Source: Streptomyces sp. NBC_01016
Lineage (GTDB): Bacteria; Actinomycetota; Actinomycetes; Streptomycetales; Streptomycetaceae
Direction of reading: 5' to 3'
NCBI RefSeq assembly: GCF_026341035.1
Contig: NZ_JAPEOQ010000002.1
Span: 3,968,001 to 4,032,000 of the forward strand
DNA length: 64,000 nucleotides
A program made the translations under genes and the position numbers. Positions 41,333 through 50,900 of the stretch are shown here, piece after piece. Position 1 is the stretch's first letter; the number at the start of each line of letters is the position of its first letter. The notes under the pieces are model-generated. The model made no database searches, was not told the DNA's origin, and saw only the letters and a program-made list of their open reading frames with translations.

Positions 41333-42103
41333 TCAGGCGGTCGCGGGGGTCGGGGAATGGGGTGTGCGGGAGAGCCGGAACAGCGAGCCGAGGCCCTCGC
41401 GCGGCGTCTCGTCGCCCGCGAGTCGCAGGCCTTCCCAGGCGGTGACCTGGTTGGCCGTCAGGACGGGCTTGCCGACGGCCTCCTCGAGGTCGTCGAGCCA
41501 GGCGGCGCTGTGCAGCGCCGTGTCCGGCAGCAGGATCGCCTCGGCGTCCGGGTGGTCGTTGTCCCGCGCCAGTTCGATGACCTGCTCGCGGCCCAGCGTG
41601 CCGACCTCGGCGGCGGTGATGATGCCCTGCCCCGACACCGAGACGACCTCGGAGCCGTGGTGCTCGAGGAACCGGACGAAGTAGCCCGCCACGTCGTCCG
41701 GGTACGTCGCGGCGATCGCCAGGCGGCGCACCCCGAGCGCCTGGACGGCGTGCGCGAACGCGAAGGACGTGGAGGAGGCCCGCTCGACCGGAAGGCCCGC
41801 CGCCTCGGCGAGTTCGGCGACCTGCTTGCGGGCGCCCTCGGGGCCGAAGATGAAGCTGGCGCTGGTGCACGACCAGATCACCACGTCCTGCGGCTGGGCG
41901 AGCAGCTCACCGAGTGCCGCCTTGAGACGGTGTGTGGAACCCATCTCCAGGAGGTCGTCCACCCGGTGCGCGTCCACGCCGATGTCCGTGTGGACGAGCG
42001 TGAGCCGGGCTCCGCCGCCGATCATCCGCTCGAGGCGCGGGTAGTCGTCCTCTGCGGAGAATCCGGGGTACAGGAACCCGACTCGGGTGGTCTTCTCGCT
42101 CAT
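41333..42103 (-). CDS. Maleate isomerase / Asp-Glu racemase superfamily protein with only one catalytic Cys
   Basis: 256 residues. RVGFLYPGFSAEDDYPRLE and DVVIWSCTSASFIFG (first catalytic Cys, near residue 79) place it with maleate cis-trans isomerases and arylmalonate decarboxylases. At the second catalytic position homologues have a CTN-type motif, but here the segment reads AILLPDTALHS, with no Cys. Loss of one of the two thiols usually changes chemistry from racemisation or isomerisation to decarboxylation or lyase-like reactions, or leaves a non-catalytic subunit. It is a paralogue of the gene at 42225-43127, which keeps both. An operator-like box lies 49 bases upstream. Start ATG 42103 with GAAAGGA upstream. 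Confidence 0.82.
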   Translation of the reverse strand: MSEKTTRVGFLYPGFSAEDDYPRLERMIGGGARLTLVHTDIGVDAHRVDDLLEMGSTHRLKAALGELLAQPQDVVIWSCTSASFIFGPEGARKQVAELAEAAGLPVERASSTSFAFAHAVQALGVRRLAIAATYPDDVAGYFVRFLEHHGSEVVSVSGQGIITAAEVGTLGREQVIELARDNDHPDAEAILLPDTALHSAAWLDDLEEAVGKPVLTANQVTAWEGLRLAGDETPREGLGSLFRLSRTPHSPTPATA

Positions 42104-42151
42104 GCTTTCGACGTCCTTTCGTGCAGGCAGTGTACCGGGAATCCGGTCAAA

Positions 42152-42166
42152 TGTAGATTGTTGACA
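42152..42166. promoter_or_regulatory. Regulon box copy 1 (TGTAGATTGTTGACA)
   Basis: Matches the boxes at 43266 and 60818 at 14-15 of 15 positions. On the minus strand it lies about 18-32 bases upstream of a possible -10 element (TACACT, 42134-42129) for the 42103-40598 transcript, i.e. over the -35 region. The inner TTGTTGACA is close to the TTGT-N2-ACAA form of FCD-type GntR operators. Confidence 0.7.
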
Positions 42167-42177
42167 GTACGAAGAGC

Positions 42178-42203
42178 AGCAGCGCCACGGGTGTGGCGCT
42201 GCT
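42178..42203 (-). terminator. Terminator hairpin after the two-Cys racemase-family gene
   Basis: AGCAGCGCCAC pairs perfectly with GTGGCGCTGCT around a GGGT loop, 22 bases beyond the stop of the minus-strand gene. It separates this gene from the next transcript. Confidence 0.75.
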
Positions 42204-42224
42204 CAGGGGCCGGGGCCCAGGGGG

Positions 42225-43127
42225 TCAGCCGAGGTCGAGGTCCGCGATCGGCTCGTCCGGGGGAGCGGCCGCGGTCGGCTCGGGAGCGGCGATCTGCTCC
42301 CAGTCGGCGGCCTCCCGCACGACGGCCGCCGCGGCGGCGGGCGGCGGGGGAGCGATGCCCCGTCCGAGGTAGGGCGCGAGCGCCGCACGGGCCGCCGGGT
42401 CGATCAGCGACTGGTAGTCACCCGCCGCGCCGGCTCCCGCGTGCCGCAGCGCGGACCACATCGTGACCTGGTTCGCGGAGATCACCGGGATCCTGAGCTC
42501 CGCCTCCAACTGCGGGATCACGTCGTACGTGGACAGGTTGGTGCAGCTGATGAAGAGGCAGTCGGCGTTCGTCAAGTCCGCGGAGCGGGCCAGCTCCACC
42601 ACGTTGCGATAACCGACCTTCCAGATCTCCCCGGTCAGGCCCATGTACTGGCGGCCGACCACGTCCACGTCCGCCTCGCCCAAGAAGTCGGCGAGCGAGT
42701 CCGTCAGCGACGCGGTGTACGGCGTGATGACGCTGACGCGGCGCGCTCCCAGCTCGCCGAGGGCCTCGAGGAGCGCCCCGGATGTGGTGACGGAGGGGGC
42801 GCCGCCGGCCGCGCCGCTCATGGACACGCACATCGCACGTTCGTGCGCGGTGCCGCCGACGAAGCTGCCGGATGTGCAGGCGTACGCGTAGGACGCGGGC
42901 CGTACCGCGTCGAGCGCCATGACGGCGTTGTGCAGGGTCTCGTGCTCGCTGATCAAGCGAGCCATGTCCACGCTGACCTCCACGGGAACGTACGGGGTGC
43001 GGGTCAGGTGGAGGGAGATCTCCTCGGGGGTCCAGCGCCACAGCTCACGATCGAGCGCGAAGTCGAACGGGGCGACTACGCCGATGCCGAGCTGCGGGAC
43101 GGGTCCGCCGAAGGTCGTGATGTCCAA
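42225..43127 (-). CDS. Maleate isomerase / Asp-Glu racemase superfamily protein with both catalytic Cys
   Basis: 300 residues. LGIGVVAPFDFALDRELWRW opens the fold. SYAYACTSGSFVGG carries the first catalytic Cys (near residue 85), and CLFISCTNLSTYDV carries the second (near residue 200), as in maleate cis-trans isomerase, where the two thiols act on the double bond. A long Ala/Pro-rich tail (about residues 250-300, APPPPAAAAA) is unusual and probably disordered. The start is taken as TTG 43127, 8 bases after AAGGGG; GTG 43151 is an alternative. It is divergent from the dehydrogenase-amidase operon across a 371-base gap with a regulon box, so it probably belongs to the same pathway. Confidence 0.83.
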   Translation of the reverse strand: MDITTFGGPVPQLGIGVVAPFDFALDRELWRWTPEEISLHLTRTPYVPVEVSVDMARLISEHETLHNAVMALDAVRPASYAYACTSGSFVGGTAHERAMCVSMSGAAGGAPSVTTSGALLEALGELGARRVSVITPYTASLTDSLADFLGEADVDVVGRQYMGLTGEIWKVGYRNVVELARSADLTNADCLFISCTNLSTYDVIPQLEAELRIPVISANQVTMWSALRHAGAGAAGDYQSLIDPAARAALAPYLGRGIAPPPPAAAAAVVREAADWEQIAAPEPTAAAPPDEPIADLDLG

Positions 43128-43265
43128 TGCAGTGCCCCTTCGTGGCTGCACGCGTACGAGAAGCGGTCCGTACGCCTGAGGTGGACGTGTAATGGCAGGT
43201 GGTGCGAGGGGGAGAGGTGTTTTGCCGGACGGTCCACGGGTAGCAGAGTGGGCCCGCGGTTCGCC

Positions 43266-43304
43266 TGTAGATTGTTGACAACGTAAAGATCGGCTGCTTA
43301 GCGT
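43266..43304 (+). promoter_or_regulatory. Regulon box copy 2 with embedded -35 of the dehydrogenase-amidase promoter
   Basis: TGTAGATTGTTGACA spans 43266-43280. Its last six bases, TTGACA, form a consensus -35 that is followed 18 bases on by TAGCGT (43299-43304), a good -10. Binding at the box would block this promoter directly. The remainder of the 371-base gap 43128-43498 shows no gene; a leader of nearly 190 bases would precede the dehydrogenase start, in which I see no clear riboswitch or leader peptide. Confidence 0.7.
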
Positions 43305-43498
43305 GTCAATCCCCTACGCGGGGCGGCTCGTTCGTCGTGGTGAAAGCCTCGGTAAAGAGCCGGGGAATTCAGCCCAGGGGATGGCCCTTCCCCAGCCCTT
43401 ACGGGGCTTCGTCCCTCCATGGTCAACCCTCGTACCGCACCTCGCATACCGTCCGCTCCAATCGTCGCCGCATTCGTCGGGCGACCAGAAGGACCGCC

Positions 43499-44506
43499 GT
43501 GCCGAAGACCGAGAAATCCCGCGTTCTGGTGCTTGCCGACCACCGGCCGAACGGCCTGGAGGAGGTGGCCGACCATGCCGAGCTCGTCTGCATCCCCGAG
43601 GACCGTCTCGCCGCGGAACTCCCGCACGCCGACGCGCTGTTGGTGTGGGAGTTCGGCACCGAGGCGCTGCCCGGTGCCTGGCCCGAACACGGCGGACCGC
43701 GCTGGGTGCACACCGCGAGCGCCGGCGTCGACCGGCTGATGTTCCCCGCGCTGCGGGACTCGGACGCGATCCTGACGAATTCGCGCGGCGTCTTCGAACA
43801 GCCCATCGCCGAGTACGTCGCGGGCCAGATCATCGCCCTCGCGAAGGACTTCGCCGGCACCTACGACCGGCAGCGCGACCACGTCTGGCGGCACCGGGTC
43901 ACCCAGCGGGTCTGGGGGACGCGCGCCGTCGTGCTCGGCGGCGGGCCCATCGGCCGCGCCGTCGTGCGCACCCTGCGCGCGCTCGGCATCGAGACCGACC
44001 TGGTCGGACGCACCCGCAGGGAGGGCGACCCCGAAGTCGGCACGGTGCACGCCTTCGACGAGCTCGACGCGCTGCTCACGCGCGCCGACTGGGTGGTCTG
44101 CGCGGCGCCGCTGACCGAGCAGACCCAGGACCTGTTCGACGCGGCCACCTTCGCCCGAATGAAGCGCGGCGCCCGCTTCGTCAACGTGGGGCGCGGCCCG
44201 ATGGTCGTCGAGAAGGATCTGCTCTCCGCCCTGGAAGAGGGCCAACTGGGTGGCGCGGCGCTCGACGTGTTCCGGGAGGAGCCGCTGCCCGCGGACAACC
44301 CGCTGTGGGACGCACCCAACCTGCTGGTCTCCCCGCACATGTCGGCCGACACCGACACCTGGCTCGACGACCTCGCCGAGGTCTTCGCGGACAACTTCAC
44401 GCGCTGGCGCGCGGGCCGCCCGTTGCGCAATGTCGTGGACAAGGAACTGGGCTACGTACCGGTCGCGGACGCCCCGCAGGCCGCAGCAGAGGAGGGCTCC
44501 CGATGA
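43499..44506 (+). CDS. D-isomer-specific 2-hydroxyacid dehydrogenase
   Basis: 335 residues. The NAD(P)-binding signature is AVVLGGGPIGRAVVRTL. WVVCAAPLTEQTQDLFD, GARFVNVGRGPMVVEKDLLSAL (Arg) and GGAALDVFREEPLPADNPLW (Glu) follow, and LLVSPHMSADT contributes the catalytic His. The N-terminal region WVHTASAGVDRLM matches the GyaR/GhrA-like branch. It interconverts a 2-keto acid and a D-2-hydroxy acid. GTG 43499 with AGAAGGA upstream is used; an earlier in-frame start at 43337 lacks a ribosome site. The amidase start overlaps its stop (ATGA). Confidence 0.88.
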   Translation: MPKTEKSRVLVLADHRPNGLEEVADHAELVCIPEDRLAAELPHADALLVWEFGTEALPGAWPEHGGPRWVHTASAGVDRLMFPALRDSDAILTNSRGVFEQPIAEYVAGQIIALAKDFAGTYDRQRDHVWRHRVTQRVWGTRAVVLGGGPIGRAVVRTLRALGIETDLVGRTRREGDPEVGTVHAFDELDALLTRADWVVCAAPLTEQTQDLFDAATFARMKRGARFVNVGRGPMVVEKDLLSALEEGQLGGAALDVFREEPLPADNPLWDAPNLLVSPHMSADTDTWLDDLAEVFADNFTRWRAGRPLRNVVDKELGYVPVADAPQAAAEEGSR

Positions 44507-45975
44507 CGAGCACGACCGACGCCACCCCCGCGACCGCCACCAGCACCCCCGCTCTCCAGGAGCCGTACGCGCTGACCGCCACCGAACTGCTCGCCGCCTA
44601 CGAGAGCGGCGACCTGTCCCCGGTCGAGGCCACCGTCTCCGTGCTCGACCGCATCGAGTCCGTCGACCCCAAGCTCAACGCGTTCTGTCTGGTCGACCGC
44701 GACGAGGCGCTCGCGCAGGCGAGGGCGAGCGAGGAGCGCCGCCGGCGTGGGGAGGCCCTCGGCCTCCTCGACGGCGTGCCGACGTCCATCAAGGACCTGA
44801 TGCTCACCAAGGGCCACCCCACGCTGCGCGGCTCGCTGTCCATCGCGGCCGACCGCGAGTGGGACGAGGACGCGCCGTGCGTCGCCCGGATGCGGGAACA
44901 GGGCGCCGTGTTCGTCGGCAAGACGACGACGCCGGAGTTCGGCTGGAAGGGTGTCACCGACAACCCGTTGACCGGCGTCACCCGCAATCCGTGGGACCCG
45001 TCGACCACGGCCGGCGGCTCGTCGGGCGGCAGCGCGTCGGCCGTTGCCGCGGGCATGGCCCCGCTGTCCATCGGCACGGACGGCGGCGGCTCGGTGCGGA
45101 TCCCGGCGGCCTTCTGCGGCATCTTCGGCATGAAGCCCACGTACGGGCGGATCCCGCTCTACCCGGCGAGCCCGTTCGGCACCCTTGCGCACGCCGGGCC
45201 CATGAGCCGCACCGTCGAGGACGCCGCCCTCCTGATGGACGCCATCACGGGCTTCGACAGCCGCGACTGGTCGGCCCTCGACGCCCCGCACGGCAGCTAC
45301 CGGGCCGCCGTCACCGAGGCCCTCACCGACGGCTCCCTGCGCGGACTGCGCATCGCCTACGCCCCGACCCTCGCGGGCGCCCCCGTGGACCCGCAGATCG
45401 CCGAGCGCGTCGCCGCCGTGGCCCGGCTCCTGGCCGACCTCGGGGCGGACGTCGAAGAGGCCGACCCGGGCTTCTCCGACCCCGTGGAGGCGTACCACAC
45501 GCTGTGGTTCGCCGGCGCGGCCAAGGTCGTCGAGCACCTGGGCGCCGATCAGTTCGCCCAACTGGACGCCGGGCTCCAGGAGGCGTGCCGCGAGGGCGCC
45601 GCGAAGAGCGCGCTCGACTACCTGGGCGCCGTCGACACGCGCATGGCGCTCGGCGTGCGCATGGGCCGCTTCCACGAGACGTACGACCTGCTGCTCACGC
45701 CCGCCGTGCCGATCCCGGCGTTCGAGGCGGGCGTCGAGGTGCCGGCCGGCAGCGGGCACAAGCGGTGGACGGGCTGGACCCCGTTCACGTACCCCTTCAA
45801 CCTCACGCAGCAGCCGGCCTCCACGGTGCCCTGCGGCGTGACCGAAGCGGGCCTGCCGGTGGGCGCGCAGTTGGTCGCGGCGCGCCACGGCGACGAGTTG
45901 GTGCTGCGCGCGTCGGCGGTGCTGCACGCGGCGCTGCGCGGGTCCGGGGTGGTGGACACGGCGCCGGTCGGCTGA
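44503..45975 (+). CDS. Amidase-signature family amidohydrolase
   Basis: 490 residues. The Ser-cisSer-Lys triad is visible: Lys in VPTSIKDLM, cis-Ser in TAGGSSGGSAS and the nucleophile Ser in GTDGGGSVRIPAAFCG. It hydrolyses a carboxamide to acid and ammonia. Its operon partner is a hydroxyacid dehydrogenase and the divergent gene is a maleate-isomerase relative, so a dicarboxylic acid monoamide or a cyclic-imide-derived amide is a reasonable substrate guess. Maleamate amidohydrolases of the nicotinate pathway belong to another fold, so this is not a direct match. Translation is coupled to the dehydrogenase gene. Confidence 0.88.
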   Translation: MTSTTDATPATATSTPALQEPYALTATELLAAYESGDLSPVEATVSVLDRIESVDPKLNAFCLVDRDEALAQARASEERRRRGEALGLLDGVPTSIKDLMLTKGHPTLRGSLSIAADREWDEDAPCVARMREQGAVFVGKTTTPEFGWKGVTDNPLTGVTRNPWDPSTTAGGSSGGSASAVAAGMAPLSIGTDGGGSVRIPAAFCGIFGMKPTYGRIPLYPASPFGTLAHAGPMSRTVEDAALLMDAITGFDSRDWSALDAPHGSYRAAVTEALTDGSLRGLRIAYAPTLAGAPVDPQIAERVAAVARLLADLGADVEEADPGFSDPVEAYHTLWFAGAAKVVEHLGADQFAQLDAGLQEACREGAAKSALDYLGAVDTRMALGVRMGRFHETYDLLLTPAVPIPAFEAGVEVPAGSGHKRWTGWTPFTYPFNLTQQPASTVPCGVTEAGLPVGAQLVAARHGDELVLRASAVLHAALRGSGVVDTAPVG

Positions 45976-46009
45976 ACATCAAGCCCCCGGCGAGGCCCGA
46001 CACGCGCCG

Positions 46010-46978
46010 TCAGGACGGGGTTCCGGGCGTGCCCTTGGATTCCAGGCGGCCCAACGGGTGGGCGCCCGCGGTGAGTTCGGTCCGGGCCGCCGCCCAGTCG
46101 GCGTCGCCGAGGTCGAGCGCATGGCGCAGGTAGGCCGTCGTGACGCGCCGGACCAGGGCGACGTGCGCGGGGTTCTCGTCGGTCGTCTCCGCGGCCTCGT
46201 ATCCCGAGATGCCGCCGAGGAAGTGCTCGGCCCCGAACAGGGTCAACAGGCTCTTGTCGCCGGGGCCGAGCGTGTACGGGTCCGTCGTCCAGTCCGCGCC
46301 CCGGACGGTCATCGGCAGCTCGTCCTTGTCTCCCGCGACGACCAGCGCGGGAGCGCTCATCCGCGTGAAATCCGGGTGCCGCAGCCAGGGAAGGTGCTCG
46401 GCGGCGTAGGGCGTCAGGGAGTCGCCGCCGCTCCCGGCCGTGGCAAGGAGCACGCCTGTCCGCACGCGTGGATCGGACAGGTCCTCCGCCACCCCGGTCA
46501 CCGGATCGCCGACCCGCAGCCCGAGCAGCATGCCGGCCGTCTGCCCGCCGAAGGAATGCCCGGCCACAGCGATACGCCCCTGATCCAAGCGGCCCCGCAG
46601 ACCGGGAACGGCCGCTTCGAGCACGTCCAAGTGATCGAGCACGATCCTCATGTCCTCGACGCGATACCGCCAGGTCCGGGGCCCACGCGGGTCGTCCGCC
46701 GCGAGGCCGAGCGTCCTGGAGTCGAGATGCGTGGGCTGGACGACGACGAAGCCGTGCGCGGCCCAGTGGTCGGCCAGCGGCCCGTAGCCCTCCAACGACG
46801 AGCCGAAGCCGTGCGCGAGGAGAACGACCGGCAGGCCCCGCCCGGCCACCGGCGCGGTGACGCGCACGCGCAGGCCTCCGTCGTGGTGCGGCGCAGGAAG
46901 TACCACCGGCTTGACCGAGACGATGGGCGTGGGTGCGGGTGCGTTGTCCCGGGATTCCGGGAGGTCCAAGGTGTCCAT
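46010..46978 (-). CDS. Alpha/beta hydrolase (chlorophyllase / PAF-acetylhydrolase-like)
   Basis: 322 residues. VVLLAHGFGSSLEGY is the oxyanion region and IAVAGHSFGGQTAGML holds the nucleophile Ser. LVVAGDKDELP supplies the acid, and GAEHFLGGISGYE the catalytic His. It is an esterase-type enzyme of unknown substrate; no signal peptide. It starts 17 bases from a palindrome shared with the divergent MerR-type gene and is probably that regulator's target. Start ATG 46978. Confidence 0.85.
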   Translation of the reverse strand: MDTLDLPESRDNAPAPTPIVSVKPVVLPAPHHDGGLRVRVTAPVAGRGLPVVLLAHGFGSSLEGYGPLADHWAAHGFVVVQPTHLDSRTLGLAADDPRGPRTWRYRVEDMRIVLDHLDVLEAAVPGLRGRLDQGRIAVAGHSFGGQTAGMLLGLRVGDPVTGVAEDLSDPRVRTGVLLATAGSGGDSLTPYAAEHLPWLRHPDFTRMSAPALVVAGDKDELPMTVRGADWTTDPYTLGPGDKSLLTLFGAEHFLGGISGYEAAETTDENPAHVALVRRVTTAYLRHALDLGDADWAAARTELTAGAHPLGRLESKGTPGTPS

Positions 46979-46994
46979 GCGCGTACGCTAAAAC

Positions 46995-47010
46995 CTGACG
47001 TCGACGTCAG
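46995..47010. promoter_or_regulatory. 16-bp perfect palindrome, candidate MerR operator
   Basis: CTGACGTC-GACGTCAG is perfect, lying 17 bases from the hydrolase start and 41 bases from the merR start. The extended form ACCTGACG...CGTCAGAGG resembles MerR-family operators, which sit in the spacer of the regulated promoter. Confidence 0.7.
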
Positions 47011-47050
47011 AGGCAAGGCCTGGCGTCGGACCGGCCAGGGAGGCGCACGG

Positions 47051-47428
47051 GTGCGTATCGGAGAGCTCGCCGCCAGGACCGGCGTCAGCGTCCGGGCGCT
47101 GCGCTACTACGAAGAGCACGACCTGCTCGCCGCGGAACGCAGCCCCAGCGGGCAACGGCTGTACGCGCAGGATGCGGTCGACCGGGTCCTGCTCATCCAG
47201 CAGCTCTACGCCGCCGGCCTGTCGAGCCGCACCATCGTCGAGCTCCTGCCGCGCGTCGTCGACGGCAACGCCACGCCCGAACTGCTCGACCGCCTGTCGA
47301 CCGAGCGGGACCAGATCGACCAGAAGATCGCCGAGTTGGCCGACACCCGCAGCCGCCTCGACTCCGTCCTCGCCGGCGCCACGAAGAACCTCCGCACCGG
47401 CCGGTCCTGCCGCGGATCGGCGCCGTAA
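47051..47428 (+). CDS. MerR-family regulator
   Basis: 125 residues. It opens with the canonical MerR helix-turn-helix MRIGELAARTGVSVRALRYYEEHDLL, then RLYAQDAVDRVLLIQQLYAAGLSS. A coiled-coil dimer helix follows (about residues 80-115, LLDRLSTERDQIDQKIAELADTRSRL in parts). The effector region is minimal; a single Cys (SCRGS) near the end does not amount to a clear metal site. GTG 47051 is the start. It is divergent from the hydrolase gene and 9 bases ahead of the Imm5-like gene. Confidence 0.9.
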   Translation: MRIGELAARTGVSVRALRYYEEHDLLAAERSPSGQRLYAQDAVDRVLLIQQLYAAGLSSRTIVELLPRVVDGNATPELLDRLSTERDQIDQKIAELADTRSRLDSVLAGATKNLRTGRSCRGSAP

Positions 47429-47437
47429 TGTGAGCCC

Positions 47438-47953
47438 GTGATCCTTCCCCAGATCCGCGACCCCCGCTTCATCACGCTGCGCCGCGGAGGGACGCTGACG
47501 GACGACGACCATCACCTCCTGGCCCTGTGGGCGGCCGACTGCGCCGAGCACGTGCTGCCGCTGTTCGAGGCCGTGGTGCCGGCCGACCCACGGCCTCGCC
47601 AGGCCATCGAGCAGGTCAGGGTGTGGGCGCGCGGCGAGATCAGGATGTCGGACTCCCGGTCGGCGGGCGGGCATGCCATGGCCGCGGCCCGGGTGCTGAG
47701 CGGGCCGGCCCGCCACGCGGCGTTCGCCGCGGGACAGGCCGCCGTGGTCGCGCACGTCGCCGCGCATGAGCTGGGCGCGGCGGCCTACGCCATCAAGGCC
47801 GTTCGCGCGGCGGCGCCCAAGGACGAGGCCGAGAAGGCGGGCCGGGACGAGTGCCGATGGCAGCGCGACCGGCTCCCGGACGCCATCCGTGCACTCGTCC
47901 TGGACGACCAGCGCCTGCGCAACGACATCTGCTGGTCGGTCTTCGACTGCTGA
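47438..47953 (+). CDS. Imm5-like putative immunity protein
   Basis: 171 residues, all helical by composition. RDPRFITLRRGGTLTDDDHHLLALWAADCAEHVLPLFE in parts and AAVVAHVAAHELGAAAYAIKA match the putative immunity family seen across Streptomyces, usually orphan and without an adjacent toxin. The C-terminus RLPDAIRALVLDDQRLRNDICWSVFDC is also typical. It starts at GTG 47438, 9 bases after the MerR gene, so it is probably cotranscribed with it. No toxin candidate is seen beside it, so the immunity label is only a family name. Confidence 0.7.
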   Translation: MILPQIRDPRFITLRRGGTLTDDDHHLLALWAADCAEHVLPLFEAVVPADPRPRQAIEQVRVWARGEIRMSDSRSAGGHAMAAARVLSGPARHAAFAAGQAAVVAHVAAHELGAAAYAIKAVRAAAPKDEAEKAGRDECRWQRDRLPDAIRALVLDDQRLRNDICWSVFDC

Positions 47954-47960
47954 CGCCGCG

Positions 47961-50900
47961 TCAACAGCAGCTGTGCACCGCGTGCTCGGGCCGGTGCCAC
48001 CAGTAGCGTTCGAGGACGGGGCCTTGCGGTACGTCCTCGGCGGAGGCGCTGCGCAGCATCGACGGCGAGGTGGCCGCACCGTCCGAACCCTTCGTGCTCT
48101 TCGCACTCTTCGCCGAGGCAGGCGCCCCGTCCGCGACCAGGTCGGACACGTCGTGCACCACGCCCCCGGCGACCACCGTGCGGACCGCCGCCGCGGCGGT
48201 GACGTCCTTCAGCGGATCGCCCTCCACCAGCACCAGGTCGGCCAACTTGCCCGGCTCGATCGTGCCCAGGTGCGCCGTCGCCCCCAGAGTGCGGGCGCCC
48301 TCCGCGGTCGCCGAGCGCAGGGCGTCGGCGGGGGAGACCCCGTAGCGGACCATGGCCTGCACATTGAGGTGGTAGTAGACCGCCGGAGGCACCAGGGGAC
48401 TGTCCGTGCCGACATGGACGTGCGCCCCGCCCTCGATCAGGCGCCGCACGGTCGCCCCGTGCCGGGCGACGAAACCGAGTTCGGCCGTGGGCTCCTCGGC
48501 CTGCGCGGCCCGCACGCCGTCGCGGAACTCGTCGTAGGCCTCCGTGGGCAGCAGCGCCTTCAGGCGCGCGTCGTCGAGGGCCCACCCGGCGTACCGGTAC
48601 AGCGCCGCCCGCACCGACGACAGGCCGAGCCCGGACAGGCCGAGTGTCGGGGTGAAGGCCATGCCGGAGGCGATGAGCGGGGCCGTGACGTCGTCGTAGG
48701 AGTGCCCGAGGTGGGTCTCCTTCTGGCGGCGGCCGTAGCGGCTGGTGCCGCCCACGTGCTCGGCGCCGTCGGCCCCGAGAGCCAGCGGCCCGAACAGGTA
48801 GTGCGAGGTGGCGGGCAGGCCGAGCCGGTGGGCGCCGGCGATGGCCTCCGCCTGCATGTCGTACGGCAGCCTGACGTATGTCTTCACCAGGTCGTGCCCG
48901 AGCGCCTCGTGCTTGTCCAGCTCGCGCCGCAGCTGCTCGCGGTCGGTCACGGGCCGCGCCGAGGAGTAGTACACCCGGGAGCCGTCGATCAGCTCGCCGG
49001 CCGTGAAGACCCGCGGCCCGACCCGCCGCCCCGACTCCACGGCCTCCTTCGCCTCCACCAGGTGGTAGTGGCCGCTGCCGGGTGAGCGCACCGAGGTGAT
49101 CCCGAACGCCAGCCACAGCCGGGACGTCGCGTCCAGCTCCCACGGCCCGTGCTCGTGCGCGGCGATCATGCCGGGTATCGCGGTCAGTTCACCCGCCTTC
49201 ACCACCTTGTCCCCGGAACGGACGGCCGTCGTGCCGGCCTCTTGGACCGCGGCGATACGGTCGCCGTCGAGGACGATCTCGACGTCGCGGCGAAGCCGGG
49301 ACCCGGTGCCGTCCCACAGCGCGCCGACGCGCACCACCGTCCGCCCGGTCGGCTTCGCCGGACGCCATGTCAGGTCCAGGGGGACCGCGGCGCCGTGTCC
49401 GCCGCGCGCGTCCGCGATCCGCAGCCGGCCCGCCGACAGGTACAGGAGTGAGCGTGCGTCGCCGCTGAAGGAGGGGAAGTCGGCGCTCTCGCTGTTGACG
49501 GTGCGGGCCTTGCCCGCGGGAAGCCCGGCCGCGTCCACCGGCACCACGCGCAGGGTGCCGTCCACGACGCAGGCCAGGTGCTTGCCGTCGGGGGAGTACA
49601 CCGGGCCCGCGTACTCCCGATTGCCCAGCGAGGAACCCGGAACGGGATCGCTGTAACGCGCCTCGCCGGTGGCGAGTTCGACGGTGAGGACGCGGTTGTG
49701 GCCCTCCCTGAAGCGCGGGGTGACGGGCGCGAGCGCCGCCAGCGAGACACGGCTGCCGTCGGCGGTGAAGGAGGGGCGGCCGGGCGAGTTGAGCGGTCCG
49801 ACGACCTTGCGGACGGCGCCGCTCTCCACATCCAGGGTGTGCACGCTGGAGTCGGCGACGAAGGCGACGGCCGCCCCGTCGTGGCTGACCGCGGGCAGCG
49901 TCGCGCCGCCCACGTCGGTCAGGCGCCGGGTCCCGCCGTCGGCAAGGGTGCACCGCCACAGTTCCTGTGTGCCGGAGCGGTCGCTGACGTACACGAGGGA
50001 GTCCCCGTCGGGGGACCAGGTCGGCGACGTGTTGTGGTGTCCGTCGGAGACCACCGCCCGGGGCCGGCCGCCGCGGCGCATCAACCAGATGTCACCGAGC
50101 GCGGCGAACGCCACGCGCTTGCCGTCCGGGGCGAGTTCGGGCCCGACGACGCCGCGCACGGGCCGGGCGGCCGTGGAGTCGAAGGCCCTGGCCGTGGGGC
50201 GCTCCTCGATGGTGGGCACCTGCACGTCGGCCGTGAACGGAATGTCCTTCACCGCCTGCTTGCCGAGCGAGCGGCGCCGGATCTTCCCGTCCGCCGTGTA
50301 CAGCAGCTCGTCCGCGCCGACCCACCGCACCGGCAACGGGAAGACGTCCTCGTCCGCGCCGGAGACCGCGTCGCCGTCCACGACGACGGAGGTTCCGGCG
50401 CTGGTCAGGTGCACGTAGGCGAGCCGCCCGCCGTCGGGGGAGAGGGAAGGGCCCGCGACGAAGCCGGAGTCCACCTTCGCGAGGACCTTGCGGCTGCCGT
50501 CGGCCTCGACCCGTTCGATCGTCTGCGGCGCGCTGTCCTTGCCGGAGGTGAACACGATGGACTTGCCGTCGGGGGCCCAGGCGGGCTGTGCCTCCTGTGC
50601 GCTGCCATCGGTCCAGACCCGGCGCTCGCCGCCTTCGGCGGACAGTACGTGGACGGCATAGCGGTTGCCGGTCTCGACGGCGCAGGCGATGCGCGTGCCG
50701 TCGGGGGACCAGCAGGGCTCGCGGTGATCGTCGCCACCGTCGGTGAGTTGACGCAGTCCGTGCCCATCGGCACCGACGACCCACAGATGGAAGCCACCGT
50801 CGGTGTAGGCGGAGAACACGATGTGCCGGCCGTCGGGCGAGTAGTCCGGCTCGACGGCCTCCAGCGCGCCGCCGGTCAGCCGCTCGGCGTCGCCGCCCTC

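Noticed and set aside
41333..45975. Nicotinate-to-fumarate (maleamate/maleate) pathway assignment
   Set aside because: The hydroxylases and ring-opening enzymes are missing and the amidase is from the amidase-signature family rather than the fold of maleamate amidohydrolases.
47947..47970. Imperfect hairpin at the convergent stops of the Imm5-like and propeller genes
   Set aside because: The arms need a three-base bulge and overlap both stop codons; not convincing as a terminator.
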